Positions 18,983 through 27,705 of a stretch of DNA of 64,000 bases are shown one piece after another. Position 1 is the first letter of the stretch. Each line of letters begins with the position of its first letter. The translations under genes were made by a program, and so were the position numbers. The DNA comes from Phenylobacterium deserti. Its GTDB lineage: Bacteria > Pseudomonadota > Alphaproteobacteria > Caulobacterales > Caulobacteraceae. The notes under the pieces are model-generated. The model was not told the origin of the DNA and did no database searches. It worked only from the letters and a program-made list of their open reading frames with translations. The stretch is taken from contig CALQQB010000010.1 of NCBI GenBank assembly GCA_943332615.1, positions 1 through 64,000 on the forward strand, in the 5' to 3' direction.

Positions 18983-20023
18983 TTAGCGGTAGACCGGCTT
19001 GCCGTCCGGGCCAACGACCTTGGACCAGGACTTGCGAACCATGTCCTTCACCGGCGCCGGCAGGGGCAGGTAGTCGAGTTGCACCGCCGCGGCGTCACCG
19101 TTCTTGTAGGCCCAGTCGAAGAAGGCCAGGACTTCACGGCCCTTGGCGGCGTCTTCCTGCTTGTTGCGGATCAGGATGAAGGTCGCCGCCGTGATCGGCC
19201 AGGCTTCGGCGCCCGGCTGGTCGAGGAGCAGGAGGTAGAAGCCCGGCGCGGCCTTCCAGTTGGCGTTGGCCGCCGCGGCGCTGAAGTTGGGCGCCGCCGG
19301 GTTCACGAACTTGCCGGCCTTGTTCTGCATCTGGGCGTAGGTGAGGTTGTTCTGCTTGGCGAAGGCGTATTCGACGTAGCCGATCGCCCCCGGGGTCTGC
19401 TTCACATAGGCCGCGACGCCGTCGTTGCCCTTGCCGCCCAGGCCCACGGGCCACTTCACCGCGTCGTTGGCGCCGACCTCGCTCGCCCAGTGGGCGGCCT
19501 TCATCGACAGGTACGTGGTGAACACGAAGGTCGTGCCCGAGCCGTCCGAGCGGTGAACCACCGTGATCGGCATGTTCGGCAGGGCGACGCCCGGATTGGT
19601 TTTCACCAGCAGCGGGTCGTTCCACTTCTTGATCACACCACGGAAGATGTCGGCGATCTGGGGACCGGTCAGCTTCACCTGACCCGACTTGATACCCGGC
19701 AGGTTCATCACTGGCACCACGCCACCGATCACGGTCGGGAACATGCTGAAGCCGTTGGTGGTCAGATCGTCCGGCTTCAGCGGCTTATCGGTCGCGCCGA
19801 AGTCAACGGTGCCAGCGGTGATCTGGCGGATACCGCCGCCGGAACCGATGGCCTGATAGTTCAGGCGGTTGCCGGTCTGGCCGCGATAGGTCTCCGCCCA
19901 CTTGGCGTAGACTGGGGCCGGGAAGGTCGCGCCGGCGCCGGAAATGTCGGCGGCCTGGGCAGCCGCGCCGGCGCTTGTCAGCGATGCCGCCGCCAGGATC
20001 GCGGTGAGATAGCGTTTGAACAT
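18983..20023 (-). CDS. pstS: Phosphate-binding protein PstS
   Basis: 346 residues with a cleavable signal peptide (cut near AAAQA/AD). The mature protein starts ISGAGATFPAPVYAKW, the family hallmark; phosphate ligands are expected in SGGGIRQI and HRSDGSGTTFVFTTYLS. It binds phosphate in the periplasm and hands it to PstCA. The ATG at 20023 has GAGGGG at ideal spacing. It is transcribed alone, divergently from the porin gene, with a good Pho box upstream and a hairpin downstream. Confidence 0.96.
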   Translation of the reverse strand: MFKRYLTAILAAASLTSAGAAAQAADISGAGATFPAPVYAKWAETYRGQTGNRLNYQAIGSGGGIRQITAGTVDFGATDKPLKPDDLTTNGFSMFPTVIGGVVPVMNLPGIKSGQVKLTGPQIADIFRGVIKKWNDPLLVKTNPGVALPNMPITVVHRSDGSGTTFVFTTYLSMKAAHWASEVGANDAVKWPVGLGGKGNDGVAAYVKQTPGAIGYVEYAFAKQNNLTYAQMQNKAGKFVNPAAPNFSAAAANANWKAAPGFYLLLLDQPGAEAWPITAATFILIRNKQEDAAKGREVLAFFDWAYKNGDAAAVQLDYLPLPAPVKDMVRKSWSKVVGPDGKPVYR

Positions 20024-20108
20024 GAGATCCCCTCGTCGTGGGCGCCGATCGCGCACCTGTTCGGAAGTTCGGTGTATTGAGGTCGCGCAACGCTCCCATG
20101 ACGTTCGG

Positions 20109-20126
20109 TTGTCAGTTTTATGACAG
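20109..20126 (-). promoter_or_regulatory. Pho box for pstS
   Basis: Read on the minus strand, CTGTCATAAAACTGACAA matches the Pho box consensus at 15 of 18 positions with both 7-base halves recognisable around an AAAA spacer. It faces pstS, 85 bases from its ATG. Confidence 0.75.
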
Positions 20127-20143
20127 TGTTGGCAATTCCATGA

Positions 20144-20161
20144 CTGTCACAAATCTGATGT
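20144..20161 (+). promoter_or_regulatory. Candidate Pho box for the porin gene
   Basis: CTGTCACAAATCTGATGT matches the Pho box at 13 of 18 positions, with a good first half and spacer. It faces the porin gene and lies back to back with the pstS Pho box, 17 bases apart. Confidence 0.55.
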
Positions 20162-20246
20162 GCAACCTTTGCAGAGTTGTCGCACTCGGGGCCTAGGAAC
20201 CGCCCTCGTCGAAGTCGCCGTTCAGGCGATCAATAAGGGGTTTCCT

Positions 20247-21878
20247 ATGGGGATTTCAACCAAGCGTGGCGCGTCCGCGTGGCTCACGGCCAGCCTGGCC
20301 GGTATGTTGCTCTGCGGGGTTTCGAGCGCTGCTCTGGCCGCGCCGGCCTCGGCCGCGAGCGACGCCAGGCTTCAGACCATGCAGTCACAATTGGACGACT
20401 TGCGCGCTCAACTGAATACCATGCGATCGGCCGGCCAGCCGGCGGATCCGCGCCTGACGGCCATCCAGTCGCAGCTGGAGGCCATGGCCGCCCAACTCGC
20501 TGACATGAAGGCCACGCAGGACACCGCCAACACCAGCATCGCGACGCTGCAGCTGGCCCCGCAGGGCGCCACCACCATCCCGACCCTGCCGAACGGCAAG
20601 CCGGCCCTGGCCAGCGCTGACGGCCGCTTCACCGCCAACATCAAGGCGATCCTGATGTTCGATGGCGGCAAGTACTTCCAGAAGGACAACCTGCCGGCCT
20701 CGGTCGTGAACCGCGACTTGAACGAGGGGTTCAACTTCCGCCGGGCCCGCTTCGGCGTCGATGGCAAGTTGTTCCGAGACTTCGACTACTCGTTCATCTA
20801 CGAGTTCGGTGGGTCGGGCCAGGAAGACCCCGGCCGTCTCTATGAAGCCGCGATCACCTACACCTACCTGAAGCCGTTCCGTCTCAAGGTCGGCGCGTTC
20901 GAGCCCAACATCGGCCTGGCCGCAGCTGTCTCCACCAGCCAGATGCCGCTGATGGAACGCCCGGCCCCGGCCGAAGTCGCCCGCAGCGTCGCCGCCGGTG
21001 ACAGCCGCGTGGCCTTCCAGGTCCAGGCCAACGATGTCATCGGCGCGGGCGATACCGGCCTCGCCGCCCGCTGGATGATCTCCAGCGCCTACACCGCCAA
21101 TGTGATCGCCGCCGGCGCGTCCTCCGCCGCCGCCACCGTCCAACCGTTCGACGAGCAGAACGCGGTGATCGGCCGGGCGACCATCGCGCCCTTCTACAGC
21201 ACCGACTGGCAGGCGCACTTCGGGGTAAACTACCAGTACGTGATCCACCCGAATGACGCCGGTGCAACAGCGACCACCCGCTACGCCTCGCAGCTGCGCG
21301 ATCGTCCGGAACTGCGCCTGGACGGCACGCGCCTCATCGACACCGGCGCCATCGACTCGCGCCACACGCGGGTGTTCGGGGCGGAAGGCGCCTTCCAGTT
21401 CGGCCCGATGATGATCGAGGGCGAGTATTTCGACTATAAGATCGACCGCCGCATCACCACGGCGCTGAACCTGCCCGATCCGCAGTTCAACGGCTTCTAC
21501 GTGATGGGCTCGTGGATCCTGACCGGTGAGAGCCGGGTGTACAATGCGGTCGAAGCCCGCTTTGACGCCCCGAAGCTGACCTACAACTTCAACCCTGAAG
21601 CCGGCACCTGGGGCGCCTTCGAAGTGGCGGCCCGCTACTCCGACCTCGACCTGAACTACCACGAGGGCAATCGCGGCACGACGCCAGCGGCGGCGCTGGG
21701 CGCTATCCGGGGCGGCGAGCAGAAGATCTACACCCTCGGGCTCAACTGGTACCTGAACCCCTCGATCCGGATGATGCTCGACTACCAGCACGTCAAGATC
21801 GACCGCCTGGGCGCCACCGGCCTGCAGGTCGGCCAGACCTACAACGCCCTGGCAGCCCGCGGTCAGGTCAACTTCTAG
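20247..21878 (+). CDS. Phosphate-type outer-membrane porin (OprO/OprP family)
   Basis: 543 residues: signal peptide, then a coiled-coil segment at about residues 35-95 (heptads in LQTMQSQLDDLRAQLNTM and LTAIQSQLEAMAAQLADM) as in other OprP-like porins, then a beta-barrel beginning FTANIKAILMFDGG and ending with the Phe-terminal strand RGQVNF. The motif FNFRRARFGVDGKLF is typical of phosphate/polyphosphate-selective porins. It should form a trimeric anion channel in the outer membrane. ATG at 20247 with AAGGGG upstream. Divergent from pstS with a Pho-box-like site, which supports phosphate control. Confidence 0.92.
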   Translation: MGISTKRGASAWLTASLAGMLLCGVSSAALAAPASAASDARLQTMQSQLDDLRAQLNTMRSAGQPADPRLTAIQSQLEAMAAQLADMKATQDTANTSIATLQLAPQGATTIPTLPNGKPALASADGRFTANIKAILMFDGGKYFQKDNLPASVVNRDLNEGFNFRRARFGVDGKLFRDFDYSFIYEFGGSGQEDPGRLYEAAITYTYLKPFRLKVGAFEPNIGLAAAVSTSQMPLMERPAPAEVARSVAAGDSRVAFQVQANDVIGAGDTGLAARWMISSAYTANVIAAGASSAAATVQPFDEQNAVIGRATIAPFYSTDWQAHFGVNYQYVIHPNDAGATATTRYASQLRDRPELRLDGTRLIDTGAIDSRHTRVFGAEGAFQFGPMMIEGEYFDYKIDRRITTALNLPDPQFNGFYVMGSWILTGESRVYNAVEARFDAPKLTYNFNPEAGTWGAFEVAARYSDLDLNYHEGNRGTTPAAALGAIRGGEQKIYTLGLNWYLNPSIRMMLDYQHVKIDRLGATGLQVGQTYNALAARGQVNF

Positions 21879-22008
21879 GGCGCTTCCTTGCGGCGACCTT
21901 TCTTTACGGGGTCGCAGGATCGTCACGGAGCCGACACGGCCGCCCGCTAGCGTTACGCCAGTAACCCCTCGCGTAACTGTCCATATCGGCCTCCCCGAAG
22001 GCCACATC

Positions 22009-22048
22009 GGCCGCGACCAGCCCCCTAGGTCGCGGCCATCTTTTTTTT
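22009..22048 (+). terminator. Rho-independent terminator after the porin gene
   Basis: A perfect 10-base stem (22009-22018 with 22028-22037) followed by ATC and eight T residues. It faces the porin direction and lies 130 bases after the porin stop, just before the convergent phosphoesterase gene. Confidence 0.93.
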
Positions 22049-22058
22049 GGAAACGAGA

Positions 22059-22850
22059 TCAGGCGGCGATCGGAATCGGCGCGGCGCCCAGGGACTTGCG
22101 CGCCTCGAGCCAGTGAATGATCCGGAAGGCGCCGTCGAAGTCCTCGACGATGGCAGTGCAGCTCTCGACCCAGTCACCGTCGTTCAGGTAGAGCACCCCG
22201 TCCATGTCGCGCAGCTCGGCCTTATGGATGTGGCCGCAGATCACGCCGGCCACGCCGCGCCGACGGGCCTCGTCGGCCATGGTGGTCTCGAACTGATCGA
22301 TGAACGCCACCGCGTCCTTCACCCGGTGTTTCAGGAACGCCGACAGGCTCCAGTAGGATAGCCCGAACAGCCGCCTTGCCCGGTTGAAGTGGGTGTTCAG
22401 CGCCAGCAGCGCGCGGTAGCTCCAGTCGCCCAGCAAGGCCAGCCACTTGGCGTTCTGCACCACCCCGTCGAACTCGTCGCCGTGGGTGACCAGGTAACGC
22501 CGGCCGTCCGCCGCCTCGTGGATGGCGTCCCGCGCCACCACAACCCCGCCGAAGTGCGCGCCGCAGTAGTCACGGATGACCTCGTCGTGGTTGCCCGGGA
22601 TGTAGACGACGCGGACGCCCTTGCGCGCCAGCCGCAGGACCTTCTGCACCACGTCATTGTGCGCCTGGGGCCAGAACCAACCGGAGCGCAGTTTCCAGCC
22701 ATCGACGATGTCGCCGACCAGATAGAGCGTCTCGCAGTCCAGCTCGCGGATGAACTCCAGCAACAACTCGGCCTGGCAGCCCCGCGTGCCCAGGTGGATG
22801 TCAGAGATGAAGGCCGCGCGACAACGCACGGCCGGGATCGGGTCCAGCAT
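22059..22850 (-). CDS. Metallophosphoesterase, UDP-2,3-diacylglucosamine diphosphatase-like (COG2908)
   Basis: 263 residues from ATG at 22850 (a GTG one codon earlier is possible; GGGGGA precedes both). The calcineurin-like metal motifs are all present: FISDIHLG, LVGDIVDGW, PGNHDE, VTHGDEFDG and GHIHKAE. The set, with NDGDWVES near the end, matches the alphaproteobacterial COG2908 group usually annotated as LpxH-like UDP-2,3-diacylglucosamine diphosphatase; its true substrate in these bacteria is less certain because many also carry LpxI. Follows phoB by 63 bases on the same strand and may share the phoB transcript. Confidence 0.85.
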   Translation of the reverse strand: MLDPIPAVRCRAAFISDIHLGTRGCQAELLLEFIRELDCETLYLVGDIVDGWKLRSGWFWPQAHNDVVQKVLRLARKGVRVVYIPGNHDEVIRDYCGAHFGGVVVARDAIHEAADGRRYLVTHGDEFDGVVQNAKWLALLGDWSYRALLALNTHFNRARRLFGLSYWSLSAFLKHRVKDAVAFIDQFETTMADEARRRGVAGVICGHIHKAELRDMDGVLYLNDGDWVESCTAIVEDFDGAFRIIHWLEARKSLGAAPIPIAA

Positions 22851-22913
22851 CACAGTTCCCCCACGGATCTGCTCAGGAGCGGTACGATGAGTCCGTGACG
22901 CCCAAGTGACGTC

Positions 22914-23606
22914 TCAGCCCTCGGTATCCAGGGCGTAGCCCGCGGACCGGACCGTGCGGATGAGGTCCGGCGCGTTCGGCAGCCTCAGCGCCTTGCGCAG
23001 CCGGCCCACGTGGACGTCCACGGTGCGGACCTCGACATAGGTGTTGGCCCCCCAGACCGCGTCCAGCAGCCGCTCTCGGGTGAACACTCGGCCCGGGCGC
23101 TGCATCAGGAAGTCCAGCAGGCGGTATTCCGTGGGGCCCAGGTGGATATCCTGGCCGCCTCGGGTCACCCGATGGCGGGCGCGGTCGAGAACCACGTCGG
23201 CGTACTCCAGCCGTTCTTCCAGCAGTTCCGGGCGCGCCCGGCGCAACAGCGCACGGATGCGGGCCACCAGCTCGCTCATGGCGAAGGGTTTGACCACATA
23301 GTCGTCGGCGCCGGTGTCGAGCCCCCGGACCTTGTCGGTTTCCTCTCCCCGGGCGGTGAGCATCAGCACCGGCGTCCGGCGTGTCTCCACTCCGGCGCGC
23401 AGTTGGCGGCAGACCTCGACGCCGGAGACCTTGGGCAGCATCCAGTCGAGGATCACCAGGTCCGGCGGCTCCTCGGCGACCCGCAGCAGGGCCTCTTCGC
23501 CATCGGCGGCCCGCTCGACGCGGAAGCCTTCCTTGACCAGGTTGTAGTCGAGGAGGGTCGCCAGCGCGTCCTCATCCTCCACGACCAGCACGTAGGGCGT
23601 TACGAT
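22914..23606 (-). CDS. phoB: Phosphate regulon response regulator PhoB
   Basis: About 230 residues: CheY-like receiver (VLVVEDEDAL, phospho-acceptor Asp in LVILDWMLPK, Lys in VKPFA) and a C-terminal OmpR-type winged helix (LGPTEYRLLDFL, RTVDVHVGRLRKAL). When phosphorylated by PhoR it activates genes with Pho boxes. The start is odd: there is no ATG/TTG at the family start. An ATC at 23606 gives the family-like N-terminus VTPYVLVVEDED and has a perfect GGAGG (23614-23618) seven bases before it; the first ordinary start is a GTG at 23591, which has no Shine-Dalgarno. The 3-prime end of phoU2 overlaps the ATC start. Confidence 0.93.
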   Translation of the reverse strand: MVTPYVLVVEDEDALATLLDYNLVKEGFRVERAADGEEALLRVAEEPPDLVILDWMLPKVSGVEVCRQLRAGVETRRTPVLMLTARGEETDKVRGLDTGADDYVVKPFAMSELVARIRALLRRARPELLEERLEYADVVLDRARHRVTRGGQDIHLGPTEYRLLDFLMQRPGRVFTRERLLDAVWGANTYVEVRTVDVHVGRLRKALRLPNAPDLIRTVRSAGYALDTEG

Positions 23607-24295
23607 AGCGAGGCCTCCGCTTGAGGCAGGCTGACCTTGGGCCGCTCGCCCGTCAGTTCCTGGCCGGTCATCTGGAAGTGCAGGATCTCCGCGATATTCG
23701 TGGCGTGGTCGCCGATCCGCTCGAGGTTCTTGGCGACGAACAGCAGGTGCGCGCCGGCCGCCACCTGGTCCGGGCGGCTGGTCATCAGGGCCAGCAGTTC
23801 GCGGAACAGGCTCTCGTAGTGCTCGTCCACCTCGCCGTCGCGGCGCCAGACATCCAGGGCCGGTTCGACATCCCCCGCGGCATAGGCGTCCAGCACCGCG
23901 CGCAGGCGGGCCGAAACCAGGCGGCCCATCCGCTCGATGGCGCCCGTCAGCGGCAGCAGGGGTTCGCCCGCTGAGAGCACCAGGCTGCGCTTGGCGATGT
24001 TGCGCGCCAGGTCGCCGCAGCGTTCCAGGTTCATGGCCAGTTTCAGGGTGGAGATGGTGCGGCGCAGGTCGGCCTCGCCGGGATGGTGGTGCGCGATCAG
24101 CGCCAGCGCCCGTCGCTCGACCTCGCTCTGCATGGTGTCGAGGCGCAGGTCACGGATGATCAGGGCCTGCGCGAGGGGCACGTCGCGACGCACGACGGCA
24201 TCGACCGCGTCCATCACCTGCGCTTCAGCGAGGCCGCCCATGCGGATCACTTCGGCGACGAGCTGACGCAGCTCTGCCTGCAGGAAACGTGTCAA
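23600..24295 (-). CDS. phoU: PhoU paralogue between phoR and phoB
   Basis: 231 residues, two PhoU repeats with the metal motifs MNLERCGDLARNIAKR and KNLERIGDHATNIAEI. Starts at TTG 24295 with GAGGG upstream. It differs from the phoU at 14073 in its N-terminus (MTRFLQAELRQLVAEV), which resembles the usual PhoU opening better than the other copy does. Its position inside phoR-phoB suggests a direct part in PhoR control, while the other copy sits with the transporter. The gap from phoR is 67 bases. Confidence 0.93.
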   Translation of the reverse strand: MTRFLQAELRQLVAEVIRMGGLAEAQVMDAVDAVVRRDVPLAQALIIRDLRLDTMQSEVERRALALIAHHHPGEADLRRTISTLKLAMNLERCGDLARNIAKRSLVLSAGEPLLPLTGAIERMGRLVSARLRAVLDAYAAGDVEPALDVWRRDGEVDEHYESLFRELLALMTSRPDQVAAGAHLLFVAKNLERIGDHATNIAEILHFQMTGQELTGERPKVSLPQAEASLS

Positions 24296-24362
24296 ATTGG
24301 GGCCCTCTCAACGGCTGCGCAAACTAATGCGGTTCAGCGACAGTTTTGAGACGCCTCCGGCG

Positions 24363-25496
24363 CTACGACGCCGCGACGGGCAGATAGACGGAGAAGGTGC
24401 TGCCCTCACCTTCCGCGCTTTCGACGGCGAAGCCGCCGCGATGGCGGTTGACCACGTGCTTGACGATGGCGAGCCCGAGGCCGGTGCCGCCACTCCGCTG
24501 GCCCTCGACGCGATAGAACCGCTCGGACAGGCGCGGCAGGTGCTGGCGGGCGATCCCCGGCCCTTCGTCGGTGACGCGGACGACAACATAGGCCTGGCCG
24601 TCCGAGGCGTCCGGCGACAGCAGCGACAGCCCCACGCCCGAACGGCTGGGCGCACGGGCGGCATCCAGGTTGGCGGCGAACTGAAGGGCCACGCGCACCC
24701 TGCCGCCAGACGGCGTGTACTTCACCGCATTGTCCACGAGGTTCTGGATCACCTGCACCAGCTGGTCACGGTCGCCGGTGACCGACGGGGCGCCGGGCTC
24801 CGGCGTGATGGCCACGATCACTCCGCGCTCGGCGGTGAGCGGACGGATGGCGTCGGAGACGTCCTGCACCGTGCGCGCCAGATCGACCTTGCCGGACGGC
24901 GCGATGTGCTCGTTCAGTTCTATGCGGCTCAGGGACAGCAGGTCGTCCACCAGCCGCGCCATCCGGGTGGCCTGCTGGGCCATGATGCCGAGGAATTTCT
25001 CGCGGGCCTCGGGGTCGTCCTTGGCGTGGGTGCGCAGGGTCTCGACGAAGCCGGCCAGCGAGGCTAGCGGCGTGCGCAGTTCGTGGCTGGCGTTGGCCAG
25101 GAAGTCGGCGCGCATGCGCTCAGTGCGGTGCGCATCGGTCTCGTCGCGCAGCACCACCACCAGCTGGCGCGGGCCGCCGGGCCCGGTGTCCAGGGGCCGG
25201 GCGAAGGCGCGCCAGAACCGCGGCTGCACGCCGATGGTCTCGAAGGCCACCTCGGCGTTGGTGGAGGTCGCCAGCGCGCCCTCGATCGCCTCCAGCACCT
25301 CGGGCCGACGCAGGGCCGCGCCCAGGGGCGCACCGGCCAGCTCGATGCGGAAGACCTCGCGGGCGGCCTTGTTGCCATAGGCGATCTCCGGGCCCTCATC
25401 CTCGACCGCCCGGACCAGGATCACCGGCTCGGGCAGCAGTTCCAGGATCAGCTGGGCCGCCGCGCCAGCCCCGGGCCTGTCGGCGACCTCGGACAT
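24363..25496 (-). CDS. phoR: Phosphate regulon sensor histidine kinase PhoR
   Basis: 377 residues: a PAS-like domain (about 15-120), HisKA with His138 in LANASHELRTPLASL, and a HATPase domain (NLVDNAVKYTPSGG, VTDEGPGIA, GGTGLGLAIVKHV). It phosphorylates PhoB under phosphate limitation. No transmembrane segment is visible at the N-terminus, whereas many PhoR proteins carry one or two, so it may rely on PhoU/Pst for membrane contact. The ATG at 25496 lies two bases after the ccmI stop, tying phoR to the cytochrome c maturation operon. Confidence 0.93.
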   Translation of the reverse strand: MSEVADRPGAGAAAQLILELLPEPVILVRAVEDEGPEIAYGNKAAREVFRIELAGAPLGAALRRPEVLEAIEGALATSTNAEVAFETIGVQPRFWRAFARPLDTGPGGPRQLVVVLRDETDAHRTERMRADFLANASHELRTPLASLAGFVETLRTHAKDDPEAREKFLGIMAQQATRMARLVDDLLSLSRIELNEHIAPSGKVDLARTVQDVSDAIRPLTAERGVIVAITPEPGAPSVTGDRDQLVQVIQNLVDNAVKYTPSGGRVRVALQFAANLDAARAPSRSGVGLSLLSPDASDGQAYVVVRVTDEGPGIARQHLPRLSERFYRVEGQRSGGTGLGLAIVKHVVNRHRGGFAVESAEGEGSTFSVYLPVAAS

Positions 25497-25498
25497 CG

Positions 25499-26680
25499 TC
25501 AAGCGCCCGGGACGCCGAGTTGCTGGGCGGCCTGCCGCAGGGTCTGCTGGTCGCCGGGCGACCCCGCGAAGGCGCGGTTGGCCTCACGCAGAGCGGCCTG
25601 CGCCTCCGAGGTCTGGCCCAGCACCATCCGCGCCCGGATCAGCTGCTGCCACCCGGCCACGTCCTTGGGGTTCTGCTTCAGCCGTGCAGCGAGACCGCCG
25701 ACCATGCCCTGGATCATCTGCTGGCGATCACCCTCGCTCATGGTCTGAGCGGCGGCCATCTGCGCCTGGCTCGGGCCTCGCGGCCCGGCATCCACCGGAC
25801 CTGTCGCCAGCGGCGGCAGGCGGCCGGCAAGGCTGATCTTGTTCTGCGCGGCCGCCTTCTCGAGGAAGCCCCGGACCTCACCGGCCCACGGCGCGTCCGG
25901 CGGGGCCGACTTCAGCAACGCTATCCACGCGTTGACGGCGCCCTCGTGGTCGCCGGACTGGTCGCGGGCCACGCCGAGATAATAACGGGCGCGCGGGTCG
26001 GCCGGGTCGGCGGCGACCGCCTTGCGGAAGGCGGTCTGAGCGTCCGGCGTCACGGTCCCGCCGGAGGCCAGCACCGTCGCCTCACCCTGGGCGGACAGGT
26101 ACTCGGCGTTCTTCGGATCGATGGCCGCGGCCTTGCCATAGGCCGTGGCGGCCTCGGCGTTGCGGCCGGTCTGCATGTAGGACCAACCCAGCATCCGCCA
26201 GCCTTCGGCGTTGTCCGGATGCTGCTGCATCTGGGTCTCAAGCTGGGCGATCACCGCGCCAGCGTCACCGTGCGGCGCATTCGGATCGGTCGCCGGCGCG
26301 CTCTGAGCCCCGGCCGTCGGCGAGGCCGGCACGTCAGGACGGCCCATCTTCAGGTAGAGCCCGGTTCCCGCCAGGGTGACGATCGCCACCGTACCCAGCG
26401 CCAGGTACAGAAGGGTCCGCTCATTCAACGGTCGGGCCAGTGGTTCGGGCCGGCGGCCCTCAGCCAGCACGCGGCGCTTGAGGTCGCTCTTCAGGGCATC
26501 GGCCTCCGGCTCGGCCAGCACCCCGGTCGCGGCCTGGGTCTCGATCTCACCGAGTTGGTCCTTGAGCACCCCCAGCGTGTCGTTGCGCGGCGCCCGTGCG
26601 GCGTCGTGCCGGCGGACCAGCGGGATCGCCAGGCCGACGGCCGCGAGCACGGTCATCAGGGTCAGGATCATCCAGAGCAT
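25499..26680 (-). CDS. ccmI: Cytochrome c biogenesis protein CcmI
   Basis: 393 residues: two membrane segments (residues about 2-20 and 90-110), a cytoplasmic loop between them, and a periplasmic tetratricopeptide-like region (ARYYLGVARDQSGDHEGAVNAW and others). CcmI chaperones apocytochrome c for haem ligation by CcmF/H. The gene abuts ccmH (stop and start are adjacent at 26680/26681). Last ccm gene before phoR. Confidence 0.92.
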   Translation of the reverse strand: MLWMILTLMTVLAAVGLAIPLVRRHDAARAPRNDTLGVLKDQLGEIETQAATGVLAEPEADALKSDLKRRVLAEGRRPEPLARPLNERTLLYLALGTVAIVTLAGTGLYLKMGRPDVPASPTAGAQSAPATDPNAPHGDAGAVIAQLETQMQQHPDNAEGWRMLGWSYMQTGRNAEAATAYGKAAAIDPKNAEYLSAQGEATVLASGGTVTPDAQTAFRKAVAADPADPRARYYLGVARDQSGDHEGAVNAWIALLKSAPPDAPWAGEVRGFLEKAAAQNKISLAGRLPPLATGPVDAGPRGPSQAQMAAAQTMSEGDRQQMIQGMVGGLAARLKQNPKDVAGWQQLIRARMVLGQTSEAQAALREANRAFAGSPGDQQTLRQAAQQLGVPGA

Positions 26681-27175
26681 TCAGCCCGCCTCATTACGCT
26701 TCGTCCCGTCGCTCTTGACGACGTCATGCTTCAACAGATCGGCCAGTTCAGCCTCTTCGACCGCGCTCAGCGCCGCCGCCTTGTCCGGCGAACGGCCCCG
26801 GATGTAGACGAAGGTGCCGACCGCGCCCAGCAGCAGCACCGCCAGCGGCCCGAACCATAGGGCCAGGGTGTCGGCGCGCATCGGTGGGTTGAGCTGCACA
26901 AAGCTGCCGTAGCGCGATGTCAGGAAGGCCAACGCCTGGTCGTCGCTGTCGCCGGCCGCGATCCGCTCGCGGATGATGATCCGCAGATCGCGCGCCAGGG
27001 CGGCGTCCGAATCGTCGATTGACTGATTCTGGCAGACCACGCAGCGGACCTCGCGGCTCAGGTCGTGCGCCCGGGCCTCCAGCTTTGGATCGGCCAGCAT
27101 CTCGTCCGGCTCCACCGCCCACGCCGTCCCGGACAGGGCGGTCACGGCTGCTGTGATGAGAAGGATGCGTTTCAC
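26681..27175 (-). CDS. ccmH: Cytochrome c-type biogenesis protein CcmH (CcmL-like)
   Basis: 164 residues: signal peptide, the redox motif RCVVCQNQSI with its CXXC, then RYGSFVQLNPP and one C-terminal membrane segment (TLALWFGPLAVLLLGAVG). It reduces apocytochrome c cysteines in the periplasm. The start is a GTG at 27175 overlapping the ccmG stop (GTGA). Confidence 0.95.
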   Translation of the reverse strand: MKRILLITAAVTALSGTAWAVEPDEMLADPKLEARAHDLSREVRCVVCQNQSIDDSDAALARDLRIIIRERIAAGDSDDQALAFLTSRYGSFVQLNPPMRADTLALWFGPLAVLLLGAVGTFVYIRGRSPDKAAALSAVEEAELADLLKHDVVKSDGTKRNEAG

Positions 27176-27705
27176 AATTCAGCCTTCAGCCGTTCCATCA
27201 GAGGTCGGATCTTCTGATCCCAATCCTCGATGCTGATGGCGCCCACATGGCGGTAGCGGACCTTGCCGGCCTTATCGATCACGAAAGTCTCCGGCGCGCC
27301 CGACACGCCCAAGTCGATCCCGACCCTGCCGCTGCGGTCGTTGCCGACCCGCGCGTAGGGGTCGCCCTGGTTTTGCAGGACGCCGAAGCCCGCCTCTGGC
27401 TCATCCTTCCAGTCGAGGCCGTGGATGGTGACGCCCTCGCGCCGGAGCCGCATCAGCATCGGGTGCTCGATCCGGCAGGCCGCGCACCATGAGGCGTAGA
27501 TGTTCAGCAGCATGGGTTCTCCGCCGAGATCGGCGTTGGCGAAGCCCTGGTCGCCCGGCCGCACCGGCGGCAGATTGAACGCGGGCACGGGTTTGCCGAT
27601 CAGCATGGAGGGCAGCAACGACGGGTCGCGCTGCAGGCTCACGAAGAAGACCCCGATCAACACCACGAACAACGCCACGGGCGTCAGGAACAGCAGCCGC
27701 TTCAT
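27172..27705 (-). CDS. ccmG: Thiol:disulfide interchange protein CcmG (DsbE)
   Basis: 177 residues: one N-terminal membrane anchor and a periplasmic thioredoxin fold with active site YASWCAACRIEHP and the cis-proline loop SGAPETFVID. It feeds electrons to CcmH and apocytochrome c. The ATG at 27705 overlaps the ccmF stop as ATGA. The frame remains open upstream, but only as shadow of ccmF. Confidence 0.95.
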   Translation of the reverse strand: MKRLLFLTPVALFVVLIGVFFVSLQRDPSLLPSMLIGKPVPAFNLPPVRPGDQGFANADLGGEPMLLNIYASWCAACRIEHPMLMRLRREGVTIHGLDWKDEPEAGFGVLQNQGDPYARVGNDRSGRVGIDLGVSGAPETFVIDKAGKVRYRHVGAISIEDWDQKIRPLMERLKAEL

